A DNA stretch of 64,000 bases from WQXF01 sp031552825 (GTDB lineage: Bacteria > Bacillota > Clostridia > Christensenellales > Aristaeellaceae). Within the stretch, counting starts at the first letter, position 1; each line of letters begins with the position of its first letter. The stretch is taken from contig JAVBMD010000025.1 in the NCBI GenBank assembly GCA_031552825.1, forward strand, positions 1 to 64,000. The letters are read 5' to 3'. Under the pieces are notes generated by a model, which was not told the origin of the DNA, ran no database searches, and worked only from the letters and a program-made list of their open reading frames with translations. Positions 9,145 to 16,967 of the stretch are shown here, piece by piece. The translations under genes and the position numbers were made by a program.

Positions 9145-10103
9145 GCCAGCGCCTCCGTCGTCAGGGTAATCCAACCGCTCCAAACCTGCCCGGCGGGCAA
9201 CACCAGCACGCCCGACTCAGTGAGCAGGCCGCGCGCGTGCAGGTTGAGCGCGTCGGTGGAGCAGGTTTGATGCTCGATGCAGAAGCCGGGGCGATCCTTG
9301 GGCGTGAACACGATGAGGCGGCGGAAGGCATCGTCGCCGCGCAGCGTGATCTGCGCCGACTTGGGGTAGACGATGCGTGCGCAGAGATCCTCGGTCATGC
9401 CGGTGTAGACGTGATCGAGGTTCAGGCTCTCTACGCTATGCAGCGCGTCGGAGATGTCCAGCGCGGTGCCGGAGACCGGCAGGATGTTGCCGCTGGGCAA
9501 CAGGTCGGCGTCGTTCTCGTAGACGCGGGTCAGCGGCGCGGTGATGAACACGTTGCTCGCGTCGCCGCGCTTGCTGAAGTAGGGGTGGATGGCGAAGCCG
9601 AACGGCAGATCGTCGTCGCTGGTGTTTTCCACGCGCACGTCCAGCCGCAGACCGTCCTTGCGCAGCGCGTAGGTAACGGTCAGCAAGCAGGGGAAGGGAT
9701 AGGCTTCGTATAGCGGGCTGTCGGGCGTGATGGCGATGCTGCCCTCGGCAAAGGCGGCGTCCTCCTCCGCCCAGCAGCGCACCGTCCAAGTTTCGTCCAT
9801 CACGAGGCCGTGGCGCTGCACGTCGGCGCCGCGCTTGCGCTGGCGGTAGGTCTTGCCGCGCCAAACATAGGCGCAGTCGCGCACACGGTTGGGCGTGGGG
9901 AACAGCAGGGGGATGCCGTACTTGGAGCCGAACTGCGTGATGTCCACCGGCTTCATGAGCAGCTCCTTGCCCTGAAAGGTCCAATAATATAGGTTGAACC
10001 CGGCTTGGGGCAGGATGCGAACCTCGTGCTCCGCGCCGGTCAAAATCCATTCGTCGTAATCGTGGGGCGCCAGCGTCCCGTGGGATACCGCGAACTTTGC
10101 CAT
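9141..10103 (-). CDS. Aldose 1-epimerase (GalM-superfamily) protein
   Basis: The 320-residue protein matches the galactose-mutarotase fold: an N-terminal segment on substrate orientation, RHGLV-like (here QRHGLV) and HPYF motifs carrying the two active-site histidines, and a late glutamate region (CIEHQT). It is predicted to interconvert alpha and beta anomers of a hexose or hexose phosphate in the cytoplasm; the exact sugar is unknown. The frame stays open far upstream through nagB, but the ATG at 10103 has AAGGAAG 7 nt before it. It follows the radical SAM gene by 14 nt and ends in an ATGA overlap with aroF. Confidence 0.85.
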   Translation of the reverse strand: MAKFAVSHGTLAPHDYDEWILTGAEHEVRILPQAGFNLYYWTFQGKELLMKPVDITQFGSKYGIPLLFPTPNRVRDCAYVWRGKTYRQRKRGADVQRHGLVMDETWTVRCWAEEDAAFAEGSIAITPDSPLYEAYPFPCLLTVTYALRKDGLRLDVRVENTSDDDLPFGFAIHPYFSKRGDASNVFITAPLTRVYENDADLLPSGNILPVSGTALDISDALHSVESLNLDHVYTGMTEDLCARIVYPKSAQITLRGDDAFRRLIVFTPKDRPGFCIEHQTCSTDALNLHARGLLTESGVLVLPAGQVWSGWITLTTEALA

Positions 10104-10117
10104 GCTGCTTCTTCCTT

Positions 10118-11053
10118 TCAAAATACGGGGGATGTTTCGGCTGTTACGCCGGTTCCGTCGAAGGACGGGATAAAGGCTTCGCTCCGCGCCGCGCGCTGTT
10201 GCAGGTAACCCTCGGCGAGGCCGATGGCGCGCAGGTGCGCGGTGACCAAATCGTACTCCCGCCGGGTGATGGGGCGGCGCAGCAGCGGATCCTCCAGCGC
10301 CGCGCCATAGGGCGTATATTGCGCCATCAGGGAAACCGGCGTGCCGGGCGGCAGGTGCTCGGCGATCCAATTGAGCACGCGCATGCTTTGCGCGGCCATG
10401 CCGGGCAGCACCAGATGCCGCACCAGCGTACCGCACTGCAGGATGCCCTCGGCATCGTACACCGGCGCGCCGGTTTGGCGGCACATCTCCAGCACGGCGG
10501 CGCGGTTGTGCGCCACATAGTCGGGCGCGGCCGAGTAGCGCGCGGCCAGCTCCGGGCCGGCGTACTTCATATCGGGCAAATAGATGTCCACCCAGCCCTC
10601 CAGCAGGCGCAGGGTGGATAGGCTTTCGTAGCCGCCGCAGTTGTACACCACCGGGATGCCGGGGCGGTACAGGCGCAGCGCCGCGAGAATCTGCGGAACG
10701 AAGTGGGTGCCGGTGACGAGGTTGATATTGTGCGCGCCCTGCGCCTCCAACTCGCGGAAGATGTCGGCCAGCCGGGGGATGGTGACCGCCATACCCTCGC
10801 CTCGGTGGCTGAGCCCGGCGTTTTGGCAGTAGGTGCAGCGCAGGCCGCAGCCACTGAAGAATACCGTGCCGCTGCCGCGCGTGCCGCTGATGCAGGGCTC
10901 CTCCCAGTGATGCAGCGCGGCGCGCCCCAATACCGGCAGCGCGCCCATGCGGCAGAACCCCACGCCGCCCGCCTCGGTGCGCGGCACGCCGCAGGCGCGG
11001 GGGCAGAGAGAGCAGGCTTCGATTTGCTCCGCTTCCGGCGCGGGAGGCATCAT
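10118..11053 (-). CDS. PflX-like radical SAM protein
   Basis: The 311-residue protein carries the radical SAM motif C-x3-C-x2-C (Cys69, Cys73, Cys76, in GCGLRCTYCQ) and an N-terminal Cys cluster (CSLCPRAC...C, residues 14-34). This is the layout of the PflX/COG1313 family, relatives of pyruvate formate-lyase activases whose substrate is not established. It starts in a 4-nt overlap with nagB and is 14 nt from the epimerase gene. The neighbourhood of sugar enzymes does not define the job. A role as a glycyl-radical activase is possible but no partner enzyme is in this window. Confidence 0.8.
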   Translation of the reverse strand: MMPPAPEAEQIEACSLCPRACGVPRTEAGGVGFCRMGALPVLGRAALHHWEEPCISGTRGSGTVFFSGCGLRCTYCQNAGLSHRGEGMAVTIPRLADIFRELEAQGAHNINLVTGTHFVPQILAALRLYRPGIPVVYNCGGYESLSTLRLLEGWVDIYLPDMKYAGPELAARYSAAPDYVAHNRAAVLEMCRQTGAPVYDAEGILQCGTLVRHLVLPGMAAQSMRVLNWIAEHLPPGTPVSLMAQYTPYGAALEDPLLRRPITRREYDLVTAHLRAIGLAEGYLQQRAARSEAFIPSFDGTGVTAETSPVF

Positions 11054-11781
11054 TTGGACAGCTTGGCGGCTGCCGGTTCGTCGACCAGCACCACGGCGCG
11101 GCGATGCAGCTGTAGCACACTGGCGGGGACGTTCGGGGTAATATCACCCTCGGCCATCGCGCGGATGATGTCGGCCTTCTCCGCGCCACAGGCCAGCAGC
11201 AGGATGCTGCGCGCTTCAAAGATGGTTCGTACGCCCGCGGTGATCGCCTTGCGCGGCACCTCGGCTTCGGAGGCGAAGAAGCGGCGGTTGGCGGCGATGG
11301 TGCTCGGCGTCAGGTTCACCACCTGCGTGCCCTTGGAGAACGTCGCGTCCGGCTCGTTGAAGCCGATATGGCCGTTGAGGCCGATGCCCAACAGTTGCAG
11401 ATCGATGCCGCCGGCGGCCGCGATGGCGGCATCGTACCGGGCGCACTCGGCGGGCAGATCCTTGGCGCTGCCGCTGGGCAGGTGCGCTTGCTCGGGGCGC
11501 ACGCCGATTTTGGAAAACAGGTTCTCCCACATGAAGGTGTAATAGCTCTGCTCGTGGTTCTGCGGCAGGCCGACATATTCGTCGAGGTTGAAGGAGGTCA
11601 TGCGGCCGGTTTGCAGGGTACCTGCGTCGTACATGCGCGCCAGCGCGGCATAGGTGGGCAGCGGCGTGCTGCCGGTGGCCAGCCCGAGCACGCTGGCGGG
11701 CTTGCGCGTGAGCTGCGCCGCGATCAGGGTGGCGGCCATTTCACCGACGGCCTGTGGATTTTTTGCGACGATGATTTGCAT
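11050..11781 (-). CDS. nagB: Glucosamine-6-phosphate deaminase
   Basis: The 243-residue enzyme converts glucosamine 6-phosphate to fructose 6-phosphate and ammonia. The GSTP substrate loop (37-40), FNLDEY with the catalytic Asp67, and GHIGFNEP (137-144, His138) are all present. The length fits the short bacterial form without extra regulatory insert. A strong TAGGAGGAG site precedes the ATG. It is the first gene of a ten-gene run ending at aroK, with a leader that holds three 12-bp direct repeats. Confidence 0.94.
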   Translation of the reverse strand: MQIIVAKNPQAVGEMAATLIAAQLTRKPASVLGLATGSTPLPTYAALARMYDAGTLQTGRMTSFNLDEYVGLPQNHEQSYYTFMWENLFSKIGVRPEQAHLPSGSAKDLPAECARYDAAIAAAGGIDLQLLGIGLNGHIGFNEPDATFSKGTQVVNLTPSTIAANRRFFASEAEVPRKAITAGVRTIFEARSILLLACGAEKADIIRAMAEGDITPNVPASVLQLHRRAVVLVDEPAAAKLSK

Positions 11782-11796
11782 AATACTCCTCCTACT

Positions 11797-11832
11797 GGAT
11801 GCGTTTTTGAATGCGTTTTTGAATGCGATTCT
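11797..11832. repeat. Three tandem 12-bp repeats in the nagB leader
   Basis: Plus-strand units are GGATGCGTTTTT, GAATGCGTTTTT and GAATGCGATTCT, directly abutting. They lie 16-51 nt upstream of the nagB start and downstream of the candidate promoter at 11877-11905. They could be a repeated regulator site or an RNA element; nothing in the sequence decides this. Confidence 0.7.
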
Positions 11833-11848
11833 GCAACGATATGAATGT

Positions 11849-11871
11849 AAAAAAGAGGCGCTATTCCGCCT
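11849..11871 (-). terminator. Short hairpin plus U-run downstream of the ATP-grasp gene
   Basis: On the minus strand AGGCG pairs with CGCCT around a 6-base loop and is followed by C and six T. It lies 38 nt past the ATP-grasp stop and probably ends that transcript. It also falls at the predicted first bases of a transcript starting from the promoter at 11877-11905. Confidence 0.6.
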
Positions 11872-11876
11872 AGTTT

Positions 11877-11905
11877 ATTGTACAGAGAATGGGTTGCGAA
11901 AGCAA
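11877..11905 (-). promoter_or_regulatory. Candidate promoter of the nagB-aro operon
   Basis: On the minus strand TTGCTT (11905-11900) and TACAAT (11882-11877) are separated by 17 bases. The predicted start is near 11870. This is the only good promoter seen before nagB. Confidence 0.5.
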
Positions 11906-11908
11906 GTA

Positions 11909-12913
11909 TTACAGATCGATAAACTGCTCAAACGCGGGCAGAATGCCGATGCCGTCCGGAAAGTGGGCGGCGAACTGCGGAATGGCGTGGCTGGGGAAGC
12001 TGTTGCCCTCGATGAACACCGGCCCGTCCGGCGTGACGGCCACGTCCCAAGCCACAAAGCGCACCTGCGGCACCACCTTGGCGGCCTTAATGCACATCGC
12101 CAGCACTTCCGTCCAATAGGGGATCGCCGTGTCGGGAATGCGCACGCCGGTCATGGGGTGGAACTCATAGGCGTTGCCCTGCTTGTCGGCGCCCACAGAG
12201 CGCAGCTTGCCGGTTTCCAAATCCACCGGGGAGGCCATGCCGCCGCAGTCCACATTGTCGACCACCTTGCCGTTGCCGATGCGCAGGTAGGCGTACACGA
12301 CGCCTTCTTTTTTGTCCCCCAGCAGCGTGGCGACGCGCAGCGTGTTGACCGAGGAGGGGCATAGTGCCGACAGCGCCGGGTGCTGCACCACGCACTCCTC
12401 CACGATGCCCACGCCCTCGCGCAGCAGCTTTTCGCGCAGCGCGGCGGCATCGCCGAAGGCCTCGGGGTGAACCTTCTGGATACCCTGCCCGCTGGAACCG
12501 TCCAGCGGCTTGCAGATGATCGGCCCTTTGCCGCGCAGGAAGGTGGCGAAGGCTTCGGCGTCGGCGTGGGTCAGGTCGATCCAATTGCGCTTTACCTGCT
12601 CGGCGAACAGCGTATTGAACTCGGCCTTGTTATCGAAAAAGTGCCAGTAGGCCTTGTCGTTCATGCGCGCCACGATGTTGTTGGAAATGCCGCGCGTGAT
12701 CTGGGTCGCCCGCTGCGCCGGGGTGAGACGGTAAAATTCGGCAATCTTGTAGTCGATATACCCCGCGTTGTAGCGGACGGCGCAGCGCACCATGTCCGCG
12801 AGCAGCCAGAGCGTCGACTTTCCGGTTTTTTTATGCAACATTCTGGCAGTGCGAAACATCGCGCCAAGATCCATCCTGCGCAGTCGCCGAAAAAAATAAC
12901 GCAATTTGCCCAC
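11909..12913 (-). CDS. Sugar-transfer-associated ATP-grasp domain protein
   Basis: The protein of about 334 residues resembles the ATP-grasp family found next to polysaccharide glycosyltransferases (PF14397 type). Visible features are a KPLDGSSGQGI segment (nucleotide-binding loop), IVEECV, SVNTLRVAT, and near the end AWDVAV...FIEGNS, matching metal-binding acidic residues of ATP-grasp enzymes. It should ligate an acid to an amine or hydroxyl using ATP, perhaps in surface glycan modification; this is inference. GTG at 12913 is chosen because GGAGG lies 8 nt upstream. An earlier in-frame GTG at 12928 would place that site inside the gene. It is transcribed alone from the promoter at 12983-13011. 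Confidence 0.78.
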   Translation of the reverse strand: MGKLRYFFRRLRRMDLGAMFRTARMLHKKTGKSTLWLLADMVRCAVRYNAGYIDYKIAEFYRLTPAQRATQITRGISNNIVARMNDKAYWHFFDNKAEFNTLFAEQVKRNWIDLTHADAEAFATFLRGKGPIICKPLDGSSGQGIQKVHPEAFGDAAALREKLLREGVGIVEECVVQHPALSALCPSSVNTLRVATLLGDKKEGVVYAYLRIGNGKVVDNVDCGGMASPVDLETGKLRSVGADKQGNAYEFHPMTGVRIPDTAIPYWTEVLAMCIKAAKVVPQVRFVAWDVAVTPDGPVFIEGNSFPSHAIPQFAAHFPDGIGILPAFEQFIDL

Positions 12914-12937
12914 GGAGCGCACCTCCACGTTCTATCC

Positions 12938-12971
12938 GTCAGTATTCGTCAGGTCAGTATTCGCAGTATTG
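12938..12971. repeat. Direct repeats in the ATP-grasp gene leader
   Basis: GTCAGTATTCG occurs at 12938-12948 and 12953-12963 (15-base spacing), with a partial third GCAGTATTG at 12963-12971. All lie between the predicted transcription start (near 12976) and the ribosome binding site. Confidence 0.6.
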
Positions 12972-12982
12972 AAGCTTTCCCC

Positions 12983-13011
12983 ATTTTAGCGGAAAGCAAA
13001 CCGCTTGTCAA
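12983..13011 (-). promoter_or_regulatory. Sigma-A promoter of the ATP-grasp gene
   Basis: On the minus strand TTGACA (13011-13006) and TAAAAT (12988-12983) are exactly 17 bases apart. The leader to the GTG start is about 60 nt. Confidence 0.7.
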
Positions 13012-13069
13012 AAAAACTGAAATGAGAGGAATGCAGGGCGAAATCATTTACTTTTGCGAGCGGCGCAGC

Positions 13070-13195
13070 GAAGGTCCAGGGCGACCGCAAAGCCCTGGTC
13101 GCTCCCCGAAGGGAGCGAAATACTCCTCGATTTGAGCAGAGATTTCGCCCTCACGGGCGACAAAAGGGCTTTCCGGTCGCCCTTTTGAAACCTTC
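13070..13195 (-). repeat. Dispersed nested-palindrome repeat, copy C (divergent, inverted)
   Basis: Read on the minus strand this 126-bp segment has the same plan as the copies at 6-172 and 20297-20463: GAAGG end, AAAGGGCGA...AAGCCCTTT hairpin, ATTTCGC, then GCGACCAGGGCTTTGCGGTCGCCCTGG and CCTTC. Its two ends are clear inverted repeats (GAAGGT, then AGGGCGACCG-n-AAAGCCCT on both sides). The middle is poorly conserved and the 33-base tail is missing. The rest of the gene-free stretch 13011-13340 holds only a weak TATGAT at 13293. Confidence 0.7.
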
Positions 13196-13340
13196 GGGGC
13201 GCAACTTCATTCATTGCCTATGAATGAAAATGTAAATGCTTTTTCCCTGGGCGAGGAATGGCCGTCGCTTGTGCCGCGAGGCGCGCGTGTGATATGATGA
13301 ACAGGATCGCCGCCGAGTGGGATAGATGGGAGGGAAGGAC

Positions 13341-14213
13341 ATGCGCGAACGGATCAATGTGCGCAAAGCCGTTACCTATTCCATCGTGCTCAACGCGGTG
13401 CAAATTATCGCGGTGCTGCTTCTCCTGCTGTACCTGATGACGCGCAATGTTTCCACGCAAAATCGGGGCGAGTTTATCCTGCTGATGGCCGTGCTGGGGG
13501 CGCTGGTATGTTGGGGCGCGGTGATGGATATTCATGAGGCGCGAAGCGCCGTTCAGCTTCAGCGGCAAGCCGAGGCCTTGGAAAAAACCTATGAGCATTT
13601 AGAAAATTTGAACCAAACTCTGCGCGCGCAACGTCATGATTTTATGAACCATTTGCAGGTGGTGTACAGCCTGATCGAAATGCAGGAGTCCGCCGAGGCG
13701 CTGGACTATATCGAGCGTGTGCACGGCGACTTGCAGCGCGTTGGCCGGACGATGCGCACCGCCAGCCCGGCGGTCAATGCGCTGCTGCAGGCCAAGGTGG
13801 CGGATTGTGAGAGGCGCGGCATCGAGGTGCGGCTCTCCATCACCTCGAGATGGGAATTTTTGCCCATGCCGGGATGGGAAATGTGCCGCGTGCTGGGCAA
13901 CCTGATCGATAACGCGATAGAAATTTTGCAGCAGTGCAAGGATCCGTGCTTGCGAATCGTTTTATACAAAGATGTAAAAACCTACCGGTTTCGGGTGGAG
14001 AACAACGGCGATGCGATCCCGGAGGCGTTGCTCGCGCACATATTTGCCGCTGGTTTTACCACAAAAGAGGAAGGGCATGGCATGGGGCTATCTATCGTTC
14101 GCGAGGTGCTGCGGCAGCACGGCGGGGAGATCGCCGTGCAATCCGCCCCGGGGAGCACGGCCTTTGAGGGGCATGTGCCCAAGGCGGCGGAAGGCGCCGA
14201 GGAGGACGCATAG
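13341..14213 (+). CDS. Sensor histidine kinase of the Spo0B/CitA-like type
   Basis: The 290-residue protein has two transmembrane helices (about 11-33 and 44-62) with almost no external loop, a short coiled linker, a Spo0B-type dimerisation box (RAQRHDFMNHL, His99) and a HATPase_c domain (NLIDNAIEIL, then GHGMGLSIV). Such kinases are known for quorum peptide, citrate or sporulation sensing, and the short loop suggests sensing in the membrane. No response regulator is adjacent, so it is an orphan. ATG 13341 is chosen over ATG 13326 because GGAGGGAAGG then lies at the proper distance. Confidence 0.8.
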   Translation: MRERINVRKAVTYSIVLNAVQIIAVLLLLLYLMTRNVSTQNRGEFILLMAVLGALVCWGAVMDIHEARSAVQLQRQAEALEKTYEHLENLNQTLRAQRHDFMNHLQVVYSLIEMQESAEALDYIERVHGDLQRVGRTMRTASPAVNALLQAKVADCERRGIEVRLSITSRWEFLPMPGWEMCRVLGNLIDNAIEILQQCKDPCLRIVLYKDVKTYRFRVENNGDAIPEALLAHIFAAGFTTKEEGHGMGLSIVREVLRQHGGEIAVQSAPGSTAFEGHVPKAAEGAEEDA

Positions 14214-14278
14214 CGCTCGCCAATGGGAGCAATAATGAAGAAACAGAGCAAATTTCATATTATATGTGGTGGCATCCA

Positions 14279-14307
14279 TTGACAAAGTAACAATTTCTTA
14301 ATACAAT
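14279..14307 (+). promoter_or_regulatory. Strong sigma-A promoter of the SH3/PG-binding gene
   Basis: TTGACA at 14279-14284 and TACAAT at 14302-14307 are 17 bases apart. The leader is about 105 nt before the ATG at 14419. Confidence 0.8.
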
Positions 14308-14418
14308 GGACGAGTACCGATTTATTTCGCCTCTATTTTATTACGGCGATCCATATTTCCTGCAATGATTTCCGGCGCGGCCGCCCGCGCGTTGTTAGAC
14401 TGAAGTAGGAGGGATTCT

Positions 14419-16359
14419 ATGAACAAGCGCATTGTTCGGAGCATCGCAAGGCTGCTCATGATTTCGATGCTCCTGACGCTGGTGCTCCAGCCCATTCAGG
14501 CGCTCGCGGCCTATGAACCTGTGTACGCGCGCAGCAATACCAACAATTTACGCGTGCGCAAATCCTACGGCACTTCCTCCGCCATCAAGGATTACCTGAT
14601 GGCCAAGGATATCGTATGGGTTGTGGGGGAAAAGAAGTCTAACGGCGTCACCTACTTCAACATTGAATACGTGGATCAGTACGACAATCGCCAAGAGGGC
14701 TGGGTCGCCTACAAGAGCGGCGGCAGCGTCTATTTCCACAAATTTACCGACAGCGAAATGCGGAGCTACTCCTACTCCAACGGCGCGCTGCCGGGCATCT
14801 CCGGTTCCAGCAGCAAAACCGGCTCCGGCAGCTCCGGCAGTTCTAGCGGCTACAGCGGATCGAGCAAGTACCTGAAACTGGGCAGCAAGGGCAACGACGT
14901 AAAAGAAATGCAGCAGGTTCTCAAGGACCTGAAGCTGTACAGTGGCGAAATCACCGGCTCCTTCGGCCAGAAGACCGAGGACGCAGTGAAGGCCTTCCAG
15001 CGCAAGAAGGGTCTGTATGTCGATGGCGTCGCAGGGCCTTCCACGCAGGCCGCGATTTTCGGCGGCGGATCAAGCGGATCTTCCGGCTCCTCCGGCAGTT
15101 CCGGCACGATCAGCGACGCCAGCGATTTGGGCGTTACCTCGCGCGATAAGGTCAACCTGCGCACCTCGCCCAGCACCAGCGGCAGCTCCAGATCCCTTCT
15201 GCCCGTGGGCACCGTTTTTGACATCGTCAGCCATTCGCGCAACGGCAACGACGTGTGGTACTACATCAAGGTCGACAGCGTCAGGGGCTACATCCGTTCC
15301 GACATGCTCTACGTGATGAGCGCCACCGAGGCCGCCGCCTACCGCCAAGGGCAGAACCCCACGTTGCCCACCGCCTCTCCGGCGCCGACCAACGCCGACG
15401 GCAGCACCCCCAAACCGACTTCGGGCATGGCCAGCATCACCGCCTCGGACGTCAACCTCCGCAGCGGCGCGGGTACCGGCAACGCCTCCCTGGGCAAGCT
15501 GGGCAAGGGTACGGTGATGGTGATTGAAAGCACCACGACCAACAGCGCCGGCGAACTATGGTACTACCTCACGAGCGGCTCGACAAAGGGATATGTGCGC
15601 AGCGACTTTGTGCACGTCATGACCCAAGCCGAGATCAACGATTATAACGACGATGGTAGCGGCACCATCACGCCGCCCACCACCTACCGTACCCTCAAGC
15701 AGGGCAGCAGCGGCGACGATGTCAAGGCGCTGCAGCAGAAGCTCAAGGAACTGGGATACTATAGCGGCAGCATCACCGGCACCTTCGGCTCGCTGACCAC
15801 CGAGGCGGTGCGCAGGTTCCAGAAGGCCGCCAGCCTGTACGTGGACGGCATCGCCGGCACCAATACGCAGAACAAGCTGTACGGCACCAGCTCGTCCGGC
15901 AGCAGCACCGCCAACCCGGTAATTAACGGTGTGTACAATATTCCGTGGAACACCTTTAAGGCGCAGCTGAGCAGCAAGGCCATCAATTGGCCGAAGGGCG
16001 GCGGCGCGACGCTGACCGATGTGGATACCAAGCGTTCCTTCACGATCGTCCTGCAATCGGCGGGTTACCACTTGGATGTCGAGCCGGCTACCGCCAGCGA
16101 TACCGCCGTGCTCACCGCCATCTACAACGGCAACATCACCTATGTGCGCCGGGCGGTTTGGCTGACGGTGGATGGAAAGACCTACGCGGGCTCGATCTAC
16201 GCGGTACCCCACGGCACAGATACCGTACCCAACAACAACTTTAGCGGCCAGTTCTGCGTACACCTGCTCGACAGCAGAACCCACGTCGGCAACGAGGTGG
16301 ATCCGGACCACAAGAAGATGGTGGAAAAGGCCTACGCGGCTGCCCAGAGCAGACTCTAA
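14419..16359 (+). CDS. Secreted protein with three SH3-like and two peptidoglycan-binding domains
   Basis: The 646-residue protein has a signal peptide (cleavage near ALA-A, residue 30). Domains in order: SH3-like (about 34-110), Ser/Gly linker, PG_binding_1 (150-213), Ser/Gly linker, SH3-like (236-300), SH3-like (336-402), PG_binding_1 (424-489), and a C-terminal domain (about 500-646) with conserved-looking FCVH (612-615) and several His (His622, His631). The last domain is probably the functional part, perhaps a wall hydrolase or transferase, but it is not a recognisable NlpC/P60, amidase or classical YkuD domain. Expected location is the cell wall. It is monocistronic between a strong promoter and a 13-bp hairpin. 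Confidence 0.78.
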   Translation: MNKRIVRSIARLLMISMLLTLVLQPIQALAAYEPVYARSNTNNLRVRKSYGTSSAIKDYLMAKDIVWVVGEKKSNGVTYFNIEYVDQYDNRQEGWVAYKSGGSVYFHKFTDSEMRSYSYSNGALPGISGSSSKTGSGSSGSSSGYSGSSKYLKLGSKGNDVKEMQQVLKDLKLYSGEITGSFGQKTEDAVKAFQRKKGLYVDGVAGPSTQAAIFGGGSSGSSGSSGSSGTISDASDLGVTSRDKVNLRTSPSTSGSSRSLLPVGTVFDIVSHSRNGNDVWYYIKVDSVRGYIRSDMLYVMSATEAAAYRQGQNPTLPTASPAPTNADGSTPKPTSGMASITASDVNLRSGAGTGNASLGKLGKGTVMVIESTTTNSAGELWYYLTSGSTKGYVRSDFVHVMTQAEINDYNDDGSGTITPPTTYRTLKQGSSGDDVKALQQKLKELGYYSGSITGTFGSLTTEAVRRFQKAASLYVDGIAGTNTQNKLYGTSSSGSSTANPVINGVYNIPWNTFKAQLSSKAINWPKGGGATLTDVDTKRSFTIVLQSAGYHLDVEPATASDTAVLTAIYNGNITYVRRAVWLTVDGKTYAGSIYAVPHGTDTVPNNNFSGQFCVHLLDSRTHVGNEVDPDHKKMVEKAYAAAQSRL

Positions 16360-16376
16360 ACCGACGCGTTCTTTAC

Positions 16377-16408
16377 GCGGGCGCGCACCGAGTTGGGTGC
16401 GCGCCCGC
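16377..16408 (+). terminator. Hairpin after the SH3/PG-binding gene
   Basis: A perfect 13-bp GC-rich stem (16377-16389 with 16396-16408) has a 6-base loop. The T run is poor, so termination efficiency is uncertain. Confidence 0.55.
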
Positions 16409-16410
16409 GC

Positions 16411-16440
16411 TTGTCATGTCCCGGTTTTCTGTGGTACAAT
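16411..16440 (+). promoter_or_regulatory. Candidate promoter of the small membrane protein gene
   Basis: TTGTCA (16411-16416) and TACAAT (16435-16440) are 18 bases apart, directly after the preceding hairpin. Confidence 0.55.
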
Positions 16441-16488
16441 CTCTTAATTAAGCACAAAAGCCATTTTGGGGAAAGCGGGGAAGCCTCG

Positions 16489-16872
16489 ATGTTTTTCAAG
16501 CAATGCAAGGCGCTGTTCGCGCCGCTGCTCATCATGCTCGGCATCATTCTGCTCTTTGGCATGACTTGGAGGTTCTTTGGCGCGCTGCCCGGCGGCGGCT
16601 TCATCATCGACGCGCTGCTGGGCGTGGCGCTGGGCTGCGTGCTGGGGCTATTGCCGCTGCTGTACGGCAACGCGCGGGAGCGCTTCGTTACCCAGCGCTG
16701 GTTTGCCTGCGCGATGCTGCTGATCGTGATGATCTATCAGTATTCGTCGGCGTTTGCCGGGGTGCGCATTCCGTGGCTGTCTTGGCTCAACGCGACGCAC
16801 GGCCGCGTGCCGCTGGCCGAGGGCGTGCTGCTCGGCTACTGCGCCATCGGCGCAATGCGCGCACGGCGCTGA
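16489..16872 (+). CDS. Small integral membrane protein of unknown function
   Basis: The 127-residue protein contains about three to four hydrophobic helices: residues about 9-28, 35-58, 68-85 and a weaker one near the C-terminus. No catalytic or binding motif stands out. The frame is open further upstream, but ATG 16489 has GGGGAAG at a good distance and lies 49 nt after the promoter -10 box. It sits between the secreted PG-binding protein and alaS without forming an obvious operon, since alaS has its own promoter. Confidence 0.65.
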   Translation: MFFKQCKALFAPLLIMLGIILLFGMTWRFFGALPGGGFIIDALLGVALGCVLGLLPLLYGNARERFVTQRWFACAMLLIVMIYQYSSAFAGVRIPWLSWLNATHGRVPLAEGVLLGYCAIGAMRARR

Positions 16873-16877
16873 CGGGA

Positions 16878-16907
16878 TTGACAGCGCAGGCCGCCTGCGC
16901 GTATAAT
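16878..16907 (+). promoter_or_regulatory. Consensus promoter of alaS with a palindromic spacer
   Basis: TTGACA (16878-16883) and TATAAT (16902-16907) are both perfect, 18 bases apart. The spacer contains the inverted repeat GCGCAGGC-C-GCCTGCGC (16884-16900), which fills it almost completely and could be an operator. Confidence 0.8.
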
Positions 16908-16967
16908 CGGCTTCATCAATGTGAAAACAAACCCTGCACAAATCAATAGGTAAAGCGAGGAAACATC

